Below are positions 38,287 through 52,601 of a stretch of 64,000 bases of DNA, piece by piece. Source of the DNA: Clonostachys chloroleuca (Eukaryota > Ascomycota > Sordariomycetes > Hypocreales > Bionectriaceae). Positions within the stretch are counted from its first letter, which is position 1. Each line of letters opens with the position of its first letter. A model generated the notes under the pieces. The model worked only from the letters and a program-made list of their open reading frames with translations, did no database searches and was not told the DNA's origin. A program made the position numbers and the translations under genes. The stretch is from NCBI GenBank assembly GCA_037952775.1, contig JBANAY010000003.1:3286001-3350000 (forward strand), given 5' to 3'.

Positions 38287-40021
38287 TTAGCTCTCATGCT
38301 CTTCTGCCTCCTGCACTGTGAGTGCAGATTGGTCCGCAGTGGACAAGAACTTGATTATCCCGCGCATTTCAGAACAATTCCACCTCTGACTTTCATCTTT
38401 TTGAGGCTCAGGACAGCTTTGGGTTGCAATCTCCACGTAAACTGCCGCCCGAGGTGGCTTCACGCCTATAATTATATACTCTGTAGAAGCATAGTACAAC
38501 CGTGTCGGTGATTGATAGGTGAACACCTTATCTTCACCCAGTCGGCATTGACCTGAGGATCGTCGAGTGTTGTTCTCAAATGTGAGAATCATACCTTTGC
38601 AGAAGGTTTGGCTGCGAAATAGTTTCACTTCAATTACCCCTCTCAAGGGGGCTGTAGTCAGATGGGCGCCCCTCAATGGAGGATTATCTGATGGAATCCT
38701 AGAATACGCATGGCGAAGAGTCCTCCCAGGAGAGACCCCTGTAGTGCAGAATCCTATGGTAGGAATATGGACGTGTTCATCGTCAGGGTGTTCATAGATG
38801 AGAGTAGGCTGACCCTGAATTGGTAAAGTAATATCGACCACTTGTCCAGTATAGGATGGACCAATAACATAATTTCCAGAGCGTAAATAGACCTGTTAGA
38901 TTAGCCTCAATCTATCTGATTAAACCTTTCTAGTTCTTACCACAAAGCATGGGGTTACATAGAAGCCACGTATGACTTGAAACCGAAGGCCTAAGGAGAT
39001 TATTTTCTCATTAGGGAAGATAAAACCAAGTGCTAAGGGCTTGGACTCCGGGTATTAAGGTAGTAAAGGTCTCAAACGCAAACGGACTTCTTGAGGTATG
39101 TGGATGAATACTGGCTATCCCGCTGCTTGTGATAAAAATGTAAGGCCATAACATTGTTTCAGGCTGATAGTCGTAAGGCGCCTAATATAAGATGTCTGAG
39201 CTGATTGTGGTGGTTGAATAACACTTCGCCGTAGTGGTGGAGCAGGAGAGTCCCATAGCTGTAGGCCTGGCATATCTAAAATACTTAACCGACCAAGGCC
39301 AATCTATATACATATATTAGCAAGATAATTTTGATCTACTAGCTTGAACTCACGTCAAATTGCACTCTGGTACTGTAGACCTGCGTAGCTTCCCTGAATA
39401 TATAACGGAAATGACTAGAGTGTGTAGAGAGTGCCCCTGGTTCTGGTGGTTTTAATAAGCGGCAGATCGCTTTAAGTCCTCGGGCATCAATGGTTAATCC
39501 GATTACGCCCCGTTGTCTGTCTTTCGATAGTCTCGGTTGGGTCCCCCGATGCCAACTTTCTATATCGGCAAGCGGAAGAATTATCGATGAATTTTGGGCC
39601 AGTTCAGCTCTTTTATCAGCTTTATACTAGATGCATAACGCCATAATGATAAATGAGGACGGCAGAGCTGAACAACCATTGCTTTTATCTCATTTGGTAG
39701 AGTTATCAGGCGGAGTAGTCGGCAGATGTTGCTTACCATTCGGATAAAATCATCAACAGGATCCTCTGAAGTTAGTAAAAGTGGTGGGGAATGAGGCCAA
39801 GGATATCTCCAAGTGGCTGCAACCCAGAAAATCCGAAGAGCGCCATCAGTCAACAACTCCTTTACAAGATTGAAACAGTCTGTATGACATGGTATGCTTT
39901 CGCTCGTAATTGGGCATTGGCTGCAGTTTGGAAACCGGCAGAAAATAATATTTCTACTCGGCTGATCACAATAATCATAGCCTATGAAGACACCAGCATC
40001 AAGGGTAATACGGGCTTCTAT
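38287..40021 (-). pseudogene. Decayed fungal-specific gene with two offsetting frameshifts
   Basis: The minus strand holds four exon-like blocks with in-phase splice sites: 39737-40021, 39354-39626, 38941-39303 and 38287-38892. The first has a cysteine-rich patch (CRFPNCSQCPITSESIPCHTDCF) and WVAATWRYPW. The second has ADIESWHRGTQP and GLTIDARGLKAICRL. The last has PTLIYEHPDDEHV, SSGQCRLGEDKV and SEMRGIIKFL. This order matches a family of uncharacterised fungal proteins, often large and lineage-specific, that I recall by pattern only. Block three is broken twice: near 39134-39138 (run of five A on plus) one base seems lost, and near 39008-39019 one seems gained, so the frame returns. No start codon or upstream exon was found. 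I call it a pseudogene, though sequencing error could explain part of it. Confidence 0.65.
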
Positions 40022-41514
40022 CTAACTAAGATGTTATATTTAACTAACTGAGTATGTTACTGGGTAAGGGCGGCAAGGGCGCTAGGACTAAAACGGTCCG
40101 CCAACTCATTACGCAGGTCCAGAACACATTCTCTGGGCAATTGATTCTGGCCACAAGACTTCTATTGACCGTTCTCTCGGCCTCTCGGTACCCTGTGCTG
40201 TCTCCATACGGGCCTTCTTCCCTCCGTCTTGCTTGCATGTGTCAGTCGATCTATCATGCGAGAAAGAGGCTGTGCGGGCCTGCGCGTACATGATAATAAC
40301 TTTGGGGACCGGACCACCAGATTTTGAGGACGCGTACCTGACCTCACATGTCACGGACATCTAAGGAGGCTTGGCCTGACCTCCAGTTCGTGGAGCTCCT
40401 TCTCAGCTGCTGTCCCCCCGCCCCGAATCTATCGAAACCCTAACGAACGAGTCTGACACAAGACGCCAACCTGACAACACTATCTAAGAAAAGACCAAGC
40501 CAAAGGCCTGGCTGAGACGAGCTGACCTGAGCTGAAGCGGAGTTGGCCGCCACAAACCTCCATCGTTTCACTTCTTTCTCTCCCTCTCCCCGCAATTGTC
40601 CCAAAGCCACAAGTTGGTACAAGAGGATGGCTTTTAGTGGCCCACAGATCTCTGACCTGTTGTCTCGCCCGTTTCTCCAATTCACATTAGTACCGGCGGT
40701 CTAAGAATAGCTATGTCGCCGATCAGCTCACCAACGCCATCATTCTGTTTCCTCCGCTGCAGCGTCTCTTATCTGTTTACTTCTCGTTGCCCCCCTTCCC
40801 CTTCCAATGCCCGAACCCTCCCGTGATGTGTGTCCACACACGCACACACCCTCCATATCCGTGCATGTATCATGTCTCGCTCCCATCCATTCCGCGGGTG
40901 CCCAGGCGCTGCTTTAGAGGCCGCTTTCTTGGCAGATGACGACGCCTAGAAGATCCGCGCTGGGCGTTCCCGTGTCCGCCTCCACAGGTTTCCGCCGCCC
41001 CGATGACTTAGTATCATTGGCTGTGTCGTACTATGTATGTATAGCCTCAAAGCAATGCCGGATTCTCCGATGATCAGCCAAGACAAGGCAGACCCGCTGG
41101 TAAGACTCGGTGACGCTGATGACGACGACGTTGACGACAAGACACTGCCAAGCTTGAACAGCAGGAATCATATCCTCTGTCTACGGCATCCGATGAATCT
41201 GGATGAAGAAAGCTCTGGATAATGGTAGAATAGAAAATATCAAGTTTCAAATAACGAGTTCTAAGAAAACAGAAACTAAGAAAAAGCAGAGCAAAACAAA
41301 TCGTCCAAAACAAATACAAACAAGAAAGAGTGAAAACAAAACTGCGCTTCCCGCTTGCTGAACGCCTTTCCAACCCAAAATTACATCTGTATCTCTCCTT
41401 CTCCATCGTCCAGTTCCTTCGTCTATATCTTTCCATCTGTAAATCATTCGTGAAATCGTACAAGAGAGGATATAAAAAGAATATCCTCAAAAAAAAAAAA
41501 AATGGCCTCCAAAC
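40022..41514. other. Intergenic region
   Basis: About 1.5 kb. It could include a lost first exon of the decayed gene near 40040-40300, but I cannot identify one. A 14-A run lies at 41489-41502, just beyond the stop of the transcription factor gene, whose 3' untranslated region begins here. Confidence 0.5.
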
Positions 41515-44500
41515 CTATGCTGAAGGCTCCCCAAGCCTCTTCAGCACACTCACTGCATCGCTATACAGCATGCTCCGGTTCGCGAGGCAGTCCGGGCTCA
41601 GAATATCGCGAGCCAGGCAGACCACCCCGCGGACACACCTCCTCTTCCGCCACTTGAGCAGCTGCTCCGGCCGCCTCTGCGCTGCCTCCAGTATCCACCG
41701 CGCCGCCTCGCTCCGCGAAGCCTCGTTGTGCGCGGCCGTGCCCTCCCCGTCGTACGCCCGGTGTTGATCGCTCGCCTCCCGCCCAAACGCCCAGCAGATG
41801 AGCGCGCACACATACACCCCCCAGTAGTCTGAGACGTCCCTCCAGCGTGCCCTGCTGCCCCGTGGCGGGGTGCTGCTGTCCACGTCTGATGACGATGATC
41901 CCGCCTCGCTGGTCCTCCGAGTCTTGGCTCTGATGCGGAGGAAGACCAGCAGGGCCCGCGCGGCCCACGATACGGCCACGGCGGCGCTCTCGGACTGGCA
42001 CCACTTGTCTAGCGTCTGCTTGTGCTCTCTGAACTCGTTCGGCCCTGGGACCTTCCTGTTCAGCACCCAGCTGTTGCCGGATACCGAGAGGAGGGCGTGG
42101 AGCGGCGTGAAGTGGATGGCCAGGTAGGCCTGGGCGACGCCGGACGCGGGGAACAGCTTGGCGAGGCGGGAGGCCGGGGACGAGGGGGATGAGAAGGCCA
42201 AGCCCGCGTCCATCTCGCCCGAGCCCGCCAACTGCGATGCGTATCCTGTCATGAGGATCGTGGCATCGAAGCCAGACATGGTTGCTACGTCCTGCGGCGT
42301 GAACTCGTCCGCCAGGGCGCGCCCGAGGGGGACGCCTAGGCTCAGGTCCGAGGCCACCAGCCTACTCCACGACTCCCAGTCCGGGGACTCCCACAGCGGG
42401 TTGGTGTTGGTCGAAAAGGGCACCTGGTTCATCGGCAGCGAGGGGTGGTCGGGCCCCAGGGCTAGTATCGGCGGCTCTTTGAAGTAGGCGGACGTGTGCA
42501 CGTCAAGCATGAAGCAGGTGGCTAGCAATCGTCGTCGGGTTTCCGTCTCAACCCAGTCCTTCCATGATAATAGCTTGTTCCCGAGCGCCGGGAGCGGTAG
42601 ACTAAAGGTGTGATGTTTTTCCACAAGCTGCGAATTGGGAGTCTTAGCAAGAAGGCCAATATGCGGGGAGTGGCAGAACCCGGTCTGCGGGGATGGTAAC
42701 ATTCAGGGGGGGGGGGAGGTTGGGATGTCATTAACGTACCATTTCGTATACTTTGCGGTAGTTCGAGGACGGCTTATAAGACTGCTGGTCCCGCCCCCTG
42801 AACCGTGCATAGTATTCGCAACAAACCACAGCCTGCATAATAGGTAATGACCAATGTTTTCCTTCCGTGAACTATATTCGTTTTAGTCTCGCCCATGGCC
42901 AAAGAGTGAAGGAATCATGTCCGTCTGACTAGGACGGAGATTGGAAGGGGAGGCGCAACTCACAGTCTTCAATTCCTGGCATGCAAAAGCATGCAGCTCA
43001 CTCCCAGCAATCCGGTGTGCCCTGTCGTCAAGAAATTGCGTCGCCAGCGCCGCCATGGCGCATTTCAAAAGCTCAAACGGCGTAGCCTCGCCGTCAAACA
43101 GGCCGTCGAACGAGGCCTTGTGGATGTACGGGTAGACGGGGTACGTCCGATCCCAGTACACCTCCAGATACGCCGGGATGGCGCTCTGGACCTCGCGGCT
43201 GAGCGAGACGGGCGCGAAGACGTGGGCGGCGAACAGGCCCGTCATCTGCCCCGACTCGCTGCCGCACGTCGAGAAGAGAGGGGTGGTCGCTACTGCGCAT
43301 GGCGAGAGCGCCGCGAGCGCTATGTCTAGAGTCTCAGGTGATTGTCCCTCAACCAGCAACGGGGGAAGACTACGCACAGTGGAGTTTGCGTGGTGGTGCG
43401 TGTCAAAGTGTCCAGGGTCTGCGGCGAGGGGCATCGCGCACAGATCCACAGGATACTCGCACGTTCCCGGCGCGGTGGAATAGTTGTACAGCATGCTCGT
43501 ACTCATCGTCGTTCTCGGGGCCTGGTCGTTGTTCCAGGACCCGGGGAAAGTCATTGGGGGCGGCACGCTGCCCATCTCTGGGCCCTCGGGCCATCCAGCA
43601 CTTGGTACATAGGCTGGCACGCCGGAGGCGTACTGATGATTCATGTACCCTTGAGTGGTGGAGTGCTGCATTTCAGAGTCGGCTCCCGCATCCCAGGGCG
43701 CTGAGCTGATTGGTATGGGTGGGCTATAGCTTCCCGGCGCCACATGAGATAGAGTTGTTGGTGGCCTTCGCATGGGCTGGCTGTAGCTCGGATCGGGCTG
43801 TCCACCGCCACTCATGGGCGACATTCTAGAATCCTGTTCACTTTGGCGGGGGTTAGATATGGAATACTCGTTTTACCTCACCACATCCTCGGTTCATCTC
43901 TTTTGCCAACTTACTGTCTGTGTTGGTGGCGTTCAAGAAGGTCCTTTCGGTGAAAGGTCTTTCCGCAACCTGGTACGCTGCAAACCAGTTCAGGAGGGGC
44001 ATGGCTCAACTGATGTCGCCTACAGTCGGGGGAAAGAATCCCATTGTTAGCAAGCTAGGACAGGAAAGGTGAGGAAGATCAGTGGGAAGAGGCCAACCTC
44101 AGGTGCTCAGCTCTAGTGAAAGTCTGTTTCGTTTTCAGCAGCGTCAGCATCAGATCCGAAAGTCATGGTGAGGATGAAGGGGAGTGTGTTATGTACCTTG
44201 CTGGGTTTACATTGATCACACACATGAACGGGATATCCCTTCTTTGCCCGACTCACTCTCCCAGTGATGGGTGTGTATTTGACGGGTGCGCTGGCGGTTG
44301 GGACTGTTGAGTAGGCTCTTGAGGCTGGGTCAGAGTATGAACTGGATGGGCCATAGCCATAATTGCTATTGTAGTGGTCCTGGGGATAGTGCATGGCGTC
44401 CATTGCGTCTGCTCCTGTGCTGATGCTGCTATGTGATCGACGGGATGTGGTTGAAGAGCTGGGTGAAGACAGTGATGGAGAGTCAGATGGTTGTGAGTAG

Positions 44501-44742
44501 GCCATGTAGGCTGAAGGGCTTGATATCTGTCGAGATGGTCGAGCAAAGGGTTGGTCTCTTGATGTTATATGTCTGGCCGATGCTGATGTTGTTGGAAAGG
44601 GGGATGCGATAGAGGATGATGCTGATGATGTGTGGGTTGTGGGAACTTGAGTTGAGATGGAGCTAGCGGACCGTTCCCTTTTAACTTGGACAGGGTCGGC
44701 AGAGTCTTCATCCATGTTCATGATCTTTTCCAGGCTTGCCAT
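41515..44742 (-). CDS. Transcription factor with two C2H2 fingers and fungal-specific TF domain
   Basis: Six exons on the minus strand (44197-44742, 44098-44123, 43915-44019, 42964-43840, 42740-42832, 41515-42684) encode 938 aa. The N-terminal 160 residues are Ser/Thr-rich. Two adjacent zinc fingers follow: CDQC...TFTRAEHLRRHQLSH and CSVPGCGKTFHRKDLLERHQHRH, rebuilt across three exons in correct phase, which strongly supports the splicing. After a Pro/Ser/Tyr-rich linker comes the fungal-specific transcription factor domain (AYLEVYWDRTYPVYPYIHKASF, then WKDWVETETRRRLLATCFMLD). The C2H2 plus fungal_trans pairing is known in filamentous ascomycetes and likely marks a nuclear regulator. Targets cannot be told from the sequence, and no adjacent gene cluster suggests one. 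Confidence 0.9.
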
Positions 44743-47700
44743 GATGGAAAGTCTAGAAACGGAAGGGCCTATGCAGAGCCGCTCCTATATGCTGATGCTT
44801 ATAGCAAGGACAAGGCCCAAACTTAGTAAGGCAGATTGATCACAGTTCCGCTGTTGGATCATTAGATGAGATACAACGCTGTGAACCTGTGGGGTGGGCG
44901 AAACAAAGGCAGGAGTCGTGGTCTCGCGAGATGGATACCAGGGATTGGAGAACCGGTGCAAGCCGTGGCTGAGTAGCCAGTGTCTGGGGGAAGGACAGCT
45001 GCCGTGGACGGGAAGAAGGTCTCCTATCCTCTACCTGGATTAGGTCAGTCTGGGCATAAGACGGTGGCAATCCCGATCCGCTGTGAGACAACAGAGTTGC
45101 GGCGGATAAAGATAGGACTGAAAGGAGGCATTGCTAGACAAATGAAGACACGAATAGCGAGCAAGCGGTAAAAGTAGAACAGGATTATGTTGCGGTCCCG
45201 AAGAACGGGGAGGAGGAGGCTACGGGCCCCAGCACACTCTGTTGTGTCAAACCGTCCCGGGGCGAAGTGTCAACCCTGCTAGCCTGTACAAGGGTTTGCC
45301 ATGTCCACTTTGCATGCATACAGATGTAATATACTTAGAGGATGGGATAGGTAAGGATGATGGAATCTCTGCAGATTGTGCACCAGGTAAGTATACGCTA
45401 GCATGCAATTATGTACATTTGTAGGTGCGAGAATGGACCTACCTAACAATACTACACAGAGAGGTGTCTCGCAGAGGATGCAAGGTACCACGGGGTCGAC
45501 AGATAGACACGTAGGGCTCTTGGTTTGGAGGAGTAGAGAGACTTGGATAGACAGACACCTCCCTCATCACGTCGCTCCTAAGCATTAGGGATCGCGCAGA
45601 GGGTGTGGTTTTCTGCTAATCAGATGTGTGCCTACCAGTGACAGACGTCAGGGCCTGAGCCTTATGGGAATCGGTCTTCTTGTCCATGGGTGCTCCAAAG
45701 TCCCAACAAGGGTGGTTCTGCTCACGGACTTGGGGCACGTCTTGTTGGCCAGACCCCCTGGAAGCGGATCATTTCCCTTCGCTCCCCTGCAAGGCCAGGT
45801 AGAGTTGTTATGCACGATAGTATCCATCAGAGCAGAAAACAACCCAAAAAAAAAGTACAGGCAGTGCACATAAGGCAAACGAACCATGATTAGACATGGG
45901 GTGGCCCTCGCACTACGCCGCACACCATAAAGCCATCTCGGCGACTAGATTGGCTACCACCGTTGCAAGGGGGCCAACTGGGCCCCGTTGCCCGAACAAG
46001 GGTATGAGGGGGGTGGAGCAGAGCAGGGAGTCTGACCATCATGTTCATGTTGGTGATAGTTCAAAGCAGTTTTCCACTACTCTGTTGGCAGCTCGCGGCC
46101 AAATTGTGTTGCAAAGAGGGGATAGGGACTTTTTGCAGGACGTGGCACTTCATTTACCCCTCGCACTATTTGGCTTTGATTGGTGGAACCGGCAGTTGTG
46201 AAAGGGGCAAAGGGGAAGAAAAAGGAGAGCATATGCGAAGCGAATTGCGGATGCCACAGAATTCCTGCTCCGAAAGCAAAGCGGCGTGCGGCGGGTGTTG
46301 GATCCACGTTCACAGTTGACACAGTGCAGGGCTTCTAAAAATCGCCGCCATGATGGTTTAGCTCCTTACAAGGAGGCAAGGCGTGAAGACAGAAAGTGCC
46401 GGAATGGCCTCACAAAAGCCATACCAAAGCCACAAGCGCGCCATGCTGGGGAGCCGCAATCCCGAATTAGATACCGAACGACCACGGCTCCACGAAACGG
46501 CGCATAAGGACGTCGATGTGGCGCTTGTTGTCCATCCGTAATCTGTCATCCATCCCGTTGATTGACGAATTAAGCGCAAGCCGAGCTGTGCTTGAGGCTG
46601 AGCTGAGCGAGTATCAAGAATAGCCGCGTCAGTGCGCCTACTACACCCAGTGAGGTGCTGAGACCATGATCGTCAAGCAGGATGACGAGCACCAGGGTCG
46701 TGCGAGTGGCTGGTGCGGCGGCAGTGCTGTAGCAGCCACAGAGCAGTTCCTACATCGACAGGCACAGTAACAGTGCACAGGCCTCCCCTTGGCCAAGGCT
46801 GTTAGCCGCCGAGGCAGGGCAGGGAAGCCAAAGTAAAAAAAGCCAAGGCTTTGGAGGGCTGGGCGATGGGGAAAGGCGGCTCTTACTTGCGTGGTGATTG
46901 GTCCGGGTCAGCAACAAGCGCCCTGCCGACGTGAGATTTGGCAGGGGATGCCATAAGATGCAATGAAAAAAGAGGCGGGTCGCTCGGTGGGGGAATGGGA
47001 CCTGGCCCCAAAATAACTGTGTGTGGCTCCATCTCACATGAGAGAGACCGCTATTGGGCGAGCTTGCCGCGCAACACAATGGATGTGTCGACAAAATCGT
47101 GATCCGGGCTCATCGTGTGTGCGTCTCGGGTGCATGTAGGATGATGGATGCAAGGAAGACGAGTAGCTTGATCGCTGCTGCAGGTACCGTAGGGTAAGTC
47201 AGGCGGAAGCTCGGGCAGGTGCAACCTCAACCTCAATGCAAGGCAGGTACCCCTCTAGCTGTTGCTCGCACTTGCTACTGCTCTCAGGCACATTGACGCA
47301 CGCTCACCCCATTCCTGCCGACACACCAGCACCAACACAATCACTCAACGTCACCAACACGCCAGCAACCAACAGGAACCAAACAACCAACATCCATCGC
47401 CCGACCTCCACCACCAACCACCCCTTGCAGCTGCCTCTGTGCGGCTGCGCCAGGTGCCATGCAACGCACTTTCTATCCAATAGGCGAGGGAGGGCCCGCG
47501 TTCCATGATTGGCTCACTCGCCTAAGCATTTGGTTGGCAGGCAATACCTCTTCCGATATGCATGGTGGTAATGAGTAATTTACCACGGTGTATACAAATG
47601 TCATGTCCGAGCCCGGGGCCCGCAGTGATGCACGCGGGGACTAACAATGGTACATTATTTCTCTATCCGAGTTCATGCATAAGAACGCCAACATCTACGA

Positions 47701-50700
47701 CCAACGAGAAGGTAAACAAGCAAACAAGCAAAGCGTTGGAGATTGGGGCATGTCAGACGACTGTTTAGGCGACATAGACGATGCCTAATACGACTTCAGC
47801 AGCATACGCAGGGGTCGATAGTGGCCAAAAGACCATTTCTTCCTGGTTGTTTGTTGGAGGCTCCCATTTCCAAAGCCTGTAGACTCGGCCAGCATCCGGG
47901 CCAGGGCCAACCAGCACCACCTCCACTACCTTACCCACAGGTATGAACTACGTGCAGGCATGGATGTGGCATACGCAAGACCGAGATGCAGCCAGCCAGC
48001 CATCCATTCATTGTCTCGCAGGTGAATGAGACTGCATTCCCTAAAATAGCCTCCATCTCACATCACAGTCTCATGCTACTCGATGCACAAATGATTACGT
48101 ACGTTGCGCGTTTCATATTCCCTGAAACCTCGAATTTCTCGATTACATGCTGAGAGCAGCAGATGCTGATTACTGACTGCACAGCCGCGCCGTCCGCTGG
48201 TGACCCCGCCAGTGTGTCCTATTTTTGGATCCCACGACTTTTCGGCTGCCACACACATTCAAGCCCCGGATTCCTCCCAGCCCAAGGAACCAGCCGTCCG
48301 GACCCGGCTATCCCCTCATCTCCGTACTCTGTGCTTTGGCCACACTCGGACGTCAAGGGCAATACAAGCCACAGCCTGGGGCCCTGGTTGATACGGGGGC
48401 CAAAACCGCTTATACTATCCAAGAACCGTCCGGGAAGCAAATCGGATAGGAGGGTCGCATCCTCTACCGCGCTTCGCGGCTGGAATCAAGCCTCAGCTGA
48501 ATGTTCCCCCGTGCCCAAGGGTCGATCGATTCAGGAGGTCTCGTGTCCTGAAACCGAGAGAGAAAAGGGAACATCAAATTGATAGAAAATGCTACGCCCT
48601 ATCCATCCCTCCTTTTTCTGCTTTGACACCAGCAAAATGATTTTCACCACAATGGGTGGGCGGGATGCCCGGTGCATCTCTGACCACAACCTACATGGCA
48701 AGCCGAAGCTCCACACCAGCTTCGCTCAACCTGCAAACCAAATCTCTTTGAGATTTGCTGAAACTCCATCATCCTTCAAGTCGGCGTCTATTTGGTGATA
48801 GTTGAGCATCTCATCAAAGGAGACTTACGGCATAGCCCCAGCATGCGCTGAATCTTGGTGAGATTGGCGTCAACTTCACCATCCTTCCACCCAACTTCTA
48901 TTCTAGTGATGTTTAAATTGCTCTGTGCTGTAATTATTATCGGGATACTACCCTTTCCAAGCTCTAGACGAGACCTGCGAGAAAGTGGGCGGTGAAGCCA
49001 AGCCCTTAGGTAGTATTATGGTCTCGTGTCGTCGACAAAGTCATGTTGAAATTGGTAATCGCTCCGCCATAGGGCCATCCCTCCATAAGGCCGCCTAGAA
49101 GGCAGTCCCTCCCTCCCACTCGGAAGCAAGAGAAATTGCCCCCGATTGTCGGTATCTGGGATCTTGCAGTTATTCTGCCCAGCCCTTTGTCACCACCACC
49201 ATACCGCCCATCCGGGCATGCAATATGTAGCAGGGCAAGGCAGGCCAGGGGCCCATGTGCCGCAGCACGGACTGGGAAGGCTAGGTTTTCGGGTGGTTCC
49301 AAGGCACTGGCCACCACGGCCCGGGTTGGCATCACCATATCACGGTCGCACAGGGCGTTGCAGGTGGTGGTGATGGTGGCATGGGCAGCCAGCCGCGAAG
49401 GCCCAGGCGGCACAGGCTTGTTAACGACACTCGGCACCTGTCTCTGGGGACTTTTGGACATCGTGCCCCTCCGCCGATACTATGCGATACTATGGGACTT
49501 GGGCGCAAGTCCCTACAAGCCACGTCAGGACAGCCCTACGTAGGACTCCTTCCAGGAGGAAGGGAGAGGAGCCTTAGCGCCTGGAATTGGGGAATCGAAC
49601 CAGAAAATCCTCTCCCGCTCGCCCCCAATATGTCACGCCCAGGTCAGACGTAGCCTTTCGGCTCTCCCGCAGCGCCGGGAATCACATCAACCGTTCGCAC
49701 GGTTGGGGAGGGAGGGGTGTGTGCGTGTCGCCTGCACAGCACCAGGGCAGAAACACCTCCTCATCACCATCAGGTTCTAGTCTGCTGCTGCTCACTGCCG
49801 ATGCCTCTGCCCCATCCTTCCTCCCACTCTGGTGCATATTCCAGCTATTTTCCCCATATTTGGATCGCGCCCACCACCTCGTATCATGAAACTGAGAGAT
49901 CTGCAAGCCTCACGCATCTTGGCTGTGGTACCCCCCCCCCCCCCCCCCACCCCATGTCTATCTCTAGCCCCGTTACCTTGCTTTTGGGCCCGATGTAATT
50001 ATGGCAATCAATGCGGATAATGAACACTAAAATACAAAAGCACTACCGACCTGCGTGTCAGCAACAGCGGCAGCAGCGACTGCAGCGACTTGTCATGAGA
50101 AGGATTCTCGGTCGTCATCATCTTCTCATCATCCCCAAGTGCCGGATAATTAATCATGCTCCATCGGGCTGCCCTGAGCATGGTACGTGGCTGCTGGACG
50201 CGTACGTATCCCCGTCTTGGACAGATGTGGAATTGTATTCCCTTTTTATCCAGAAAATGAGCCCTAAAATAAATGACGATGCCACGCTGCCACTCTGGTA
50301 CCTGCTTACGGTTGGGTTGCATCGCTCCCCTCGTCCTATTTTCGAGCCACATCGTGCGTCTACATCGCGCCAAGGATCGGTGACATTTCATGATAGAACA
50401 ACTGGAGCGCGGCGGCTAATTGGAAAACCTTCCCTTAGTGTGATCGAGAAGCATGGGACAAACTGTTCTCTCTTTTCTCTCCTATTTTTTTCTTTCTCAA
50501 TCTACTGCCTCTCACATCAGCGCATCCCTTGAGGAACGGCTTAGGTTAGACTGACCAACACCCAAGAGACACCAAACATCTACAAGTCGGCAGCTAGCAA
50601 CGACTCACGGACGACAAACAGACCAACGTGCGCCGGGACGGGCCGGCCGTCATGAGAGGCAACCACCTAACCAACACGCTCCAGGACAAACCAGACATGT

Positions 50701-51117
50701 TCCTCCCGAAGCCGAAGGGCTATTGAAGGGGGGGGGAAGGGGGCCAAAAAGGGGCAAAGCACACACAAGCGCCCCTAACCCGGAGGTGAGTTGTCGATAT
50801 CTGAAGGAATCTTTGCTTGTTCTAGCGGCCCCCAATAACACATCACCGCAAATTAAACCAACGAGACGAAAAGGATCTGTGTTTCAGATATGCGTGATTC
50901 GACCTGACCGACCAAAACGCCGTTCAGTTAAGATTATGTGCCCATCTATGTGCTCCTACAGTCAGTAGTATGTCTGACCAGCAACCCGTTTCATGACCGG
51001 GCCGTCCTTGGATCCTTTTTGCACTGTGGAGTTCTCCGAAATTCCAAAATATTGTGTTTTAGCTCCCCCCAACGTGGCAGGTTAGGTTGTCATGTGTCTT
51101 CATCCTCCAGCTGAAAA
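44743..51117. other. Gene-poor 6.4-kb interval
   Basis: No gene on either strand meets my standard. Many frames of 60-170 codons exist but lack domains, codon bias and splice logic. Notable sequence: an 18-C run at 49931-49948; a G-rich run near 50728-50745; CA-rich repeats near 47290-47430; and a GGGAATCGAACC string at about 49597-49608 that resembles a reversed tRNA B box but has no cloverleaf. The left end is the transcription factor's promoter and the right end PCT1's 3' region. Confidence 0.55.
49931..49948 (+). repeat. Poly-C homopolymer tract
   Basis: Eighteen consecutive C residues inside the gene-poor interval. Confidence 0.95.

Positions 51118-52601
<1,484 letters not shown>

Noticed and set aside
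47236..47508. A 90-codon frame with a hydrophobic start that might be a small secreted protein
   Set aside because: The body is CA-repeat translation (Thr/Asn/Pro) and nothing else supports expression.
49590..49640. GGTTCGATTCCC (minus) resembling a tRNA B box
   Set aside because: Flanking bases do not pair as a T stem and no A box is found.
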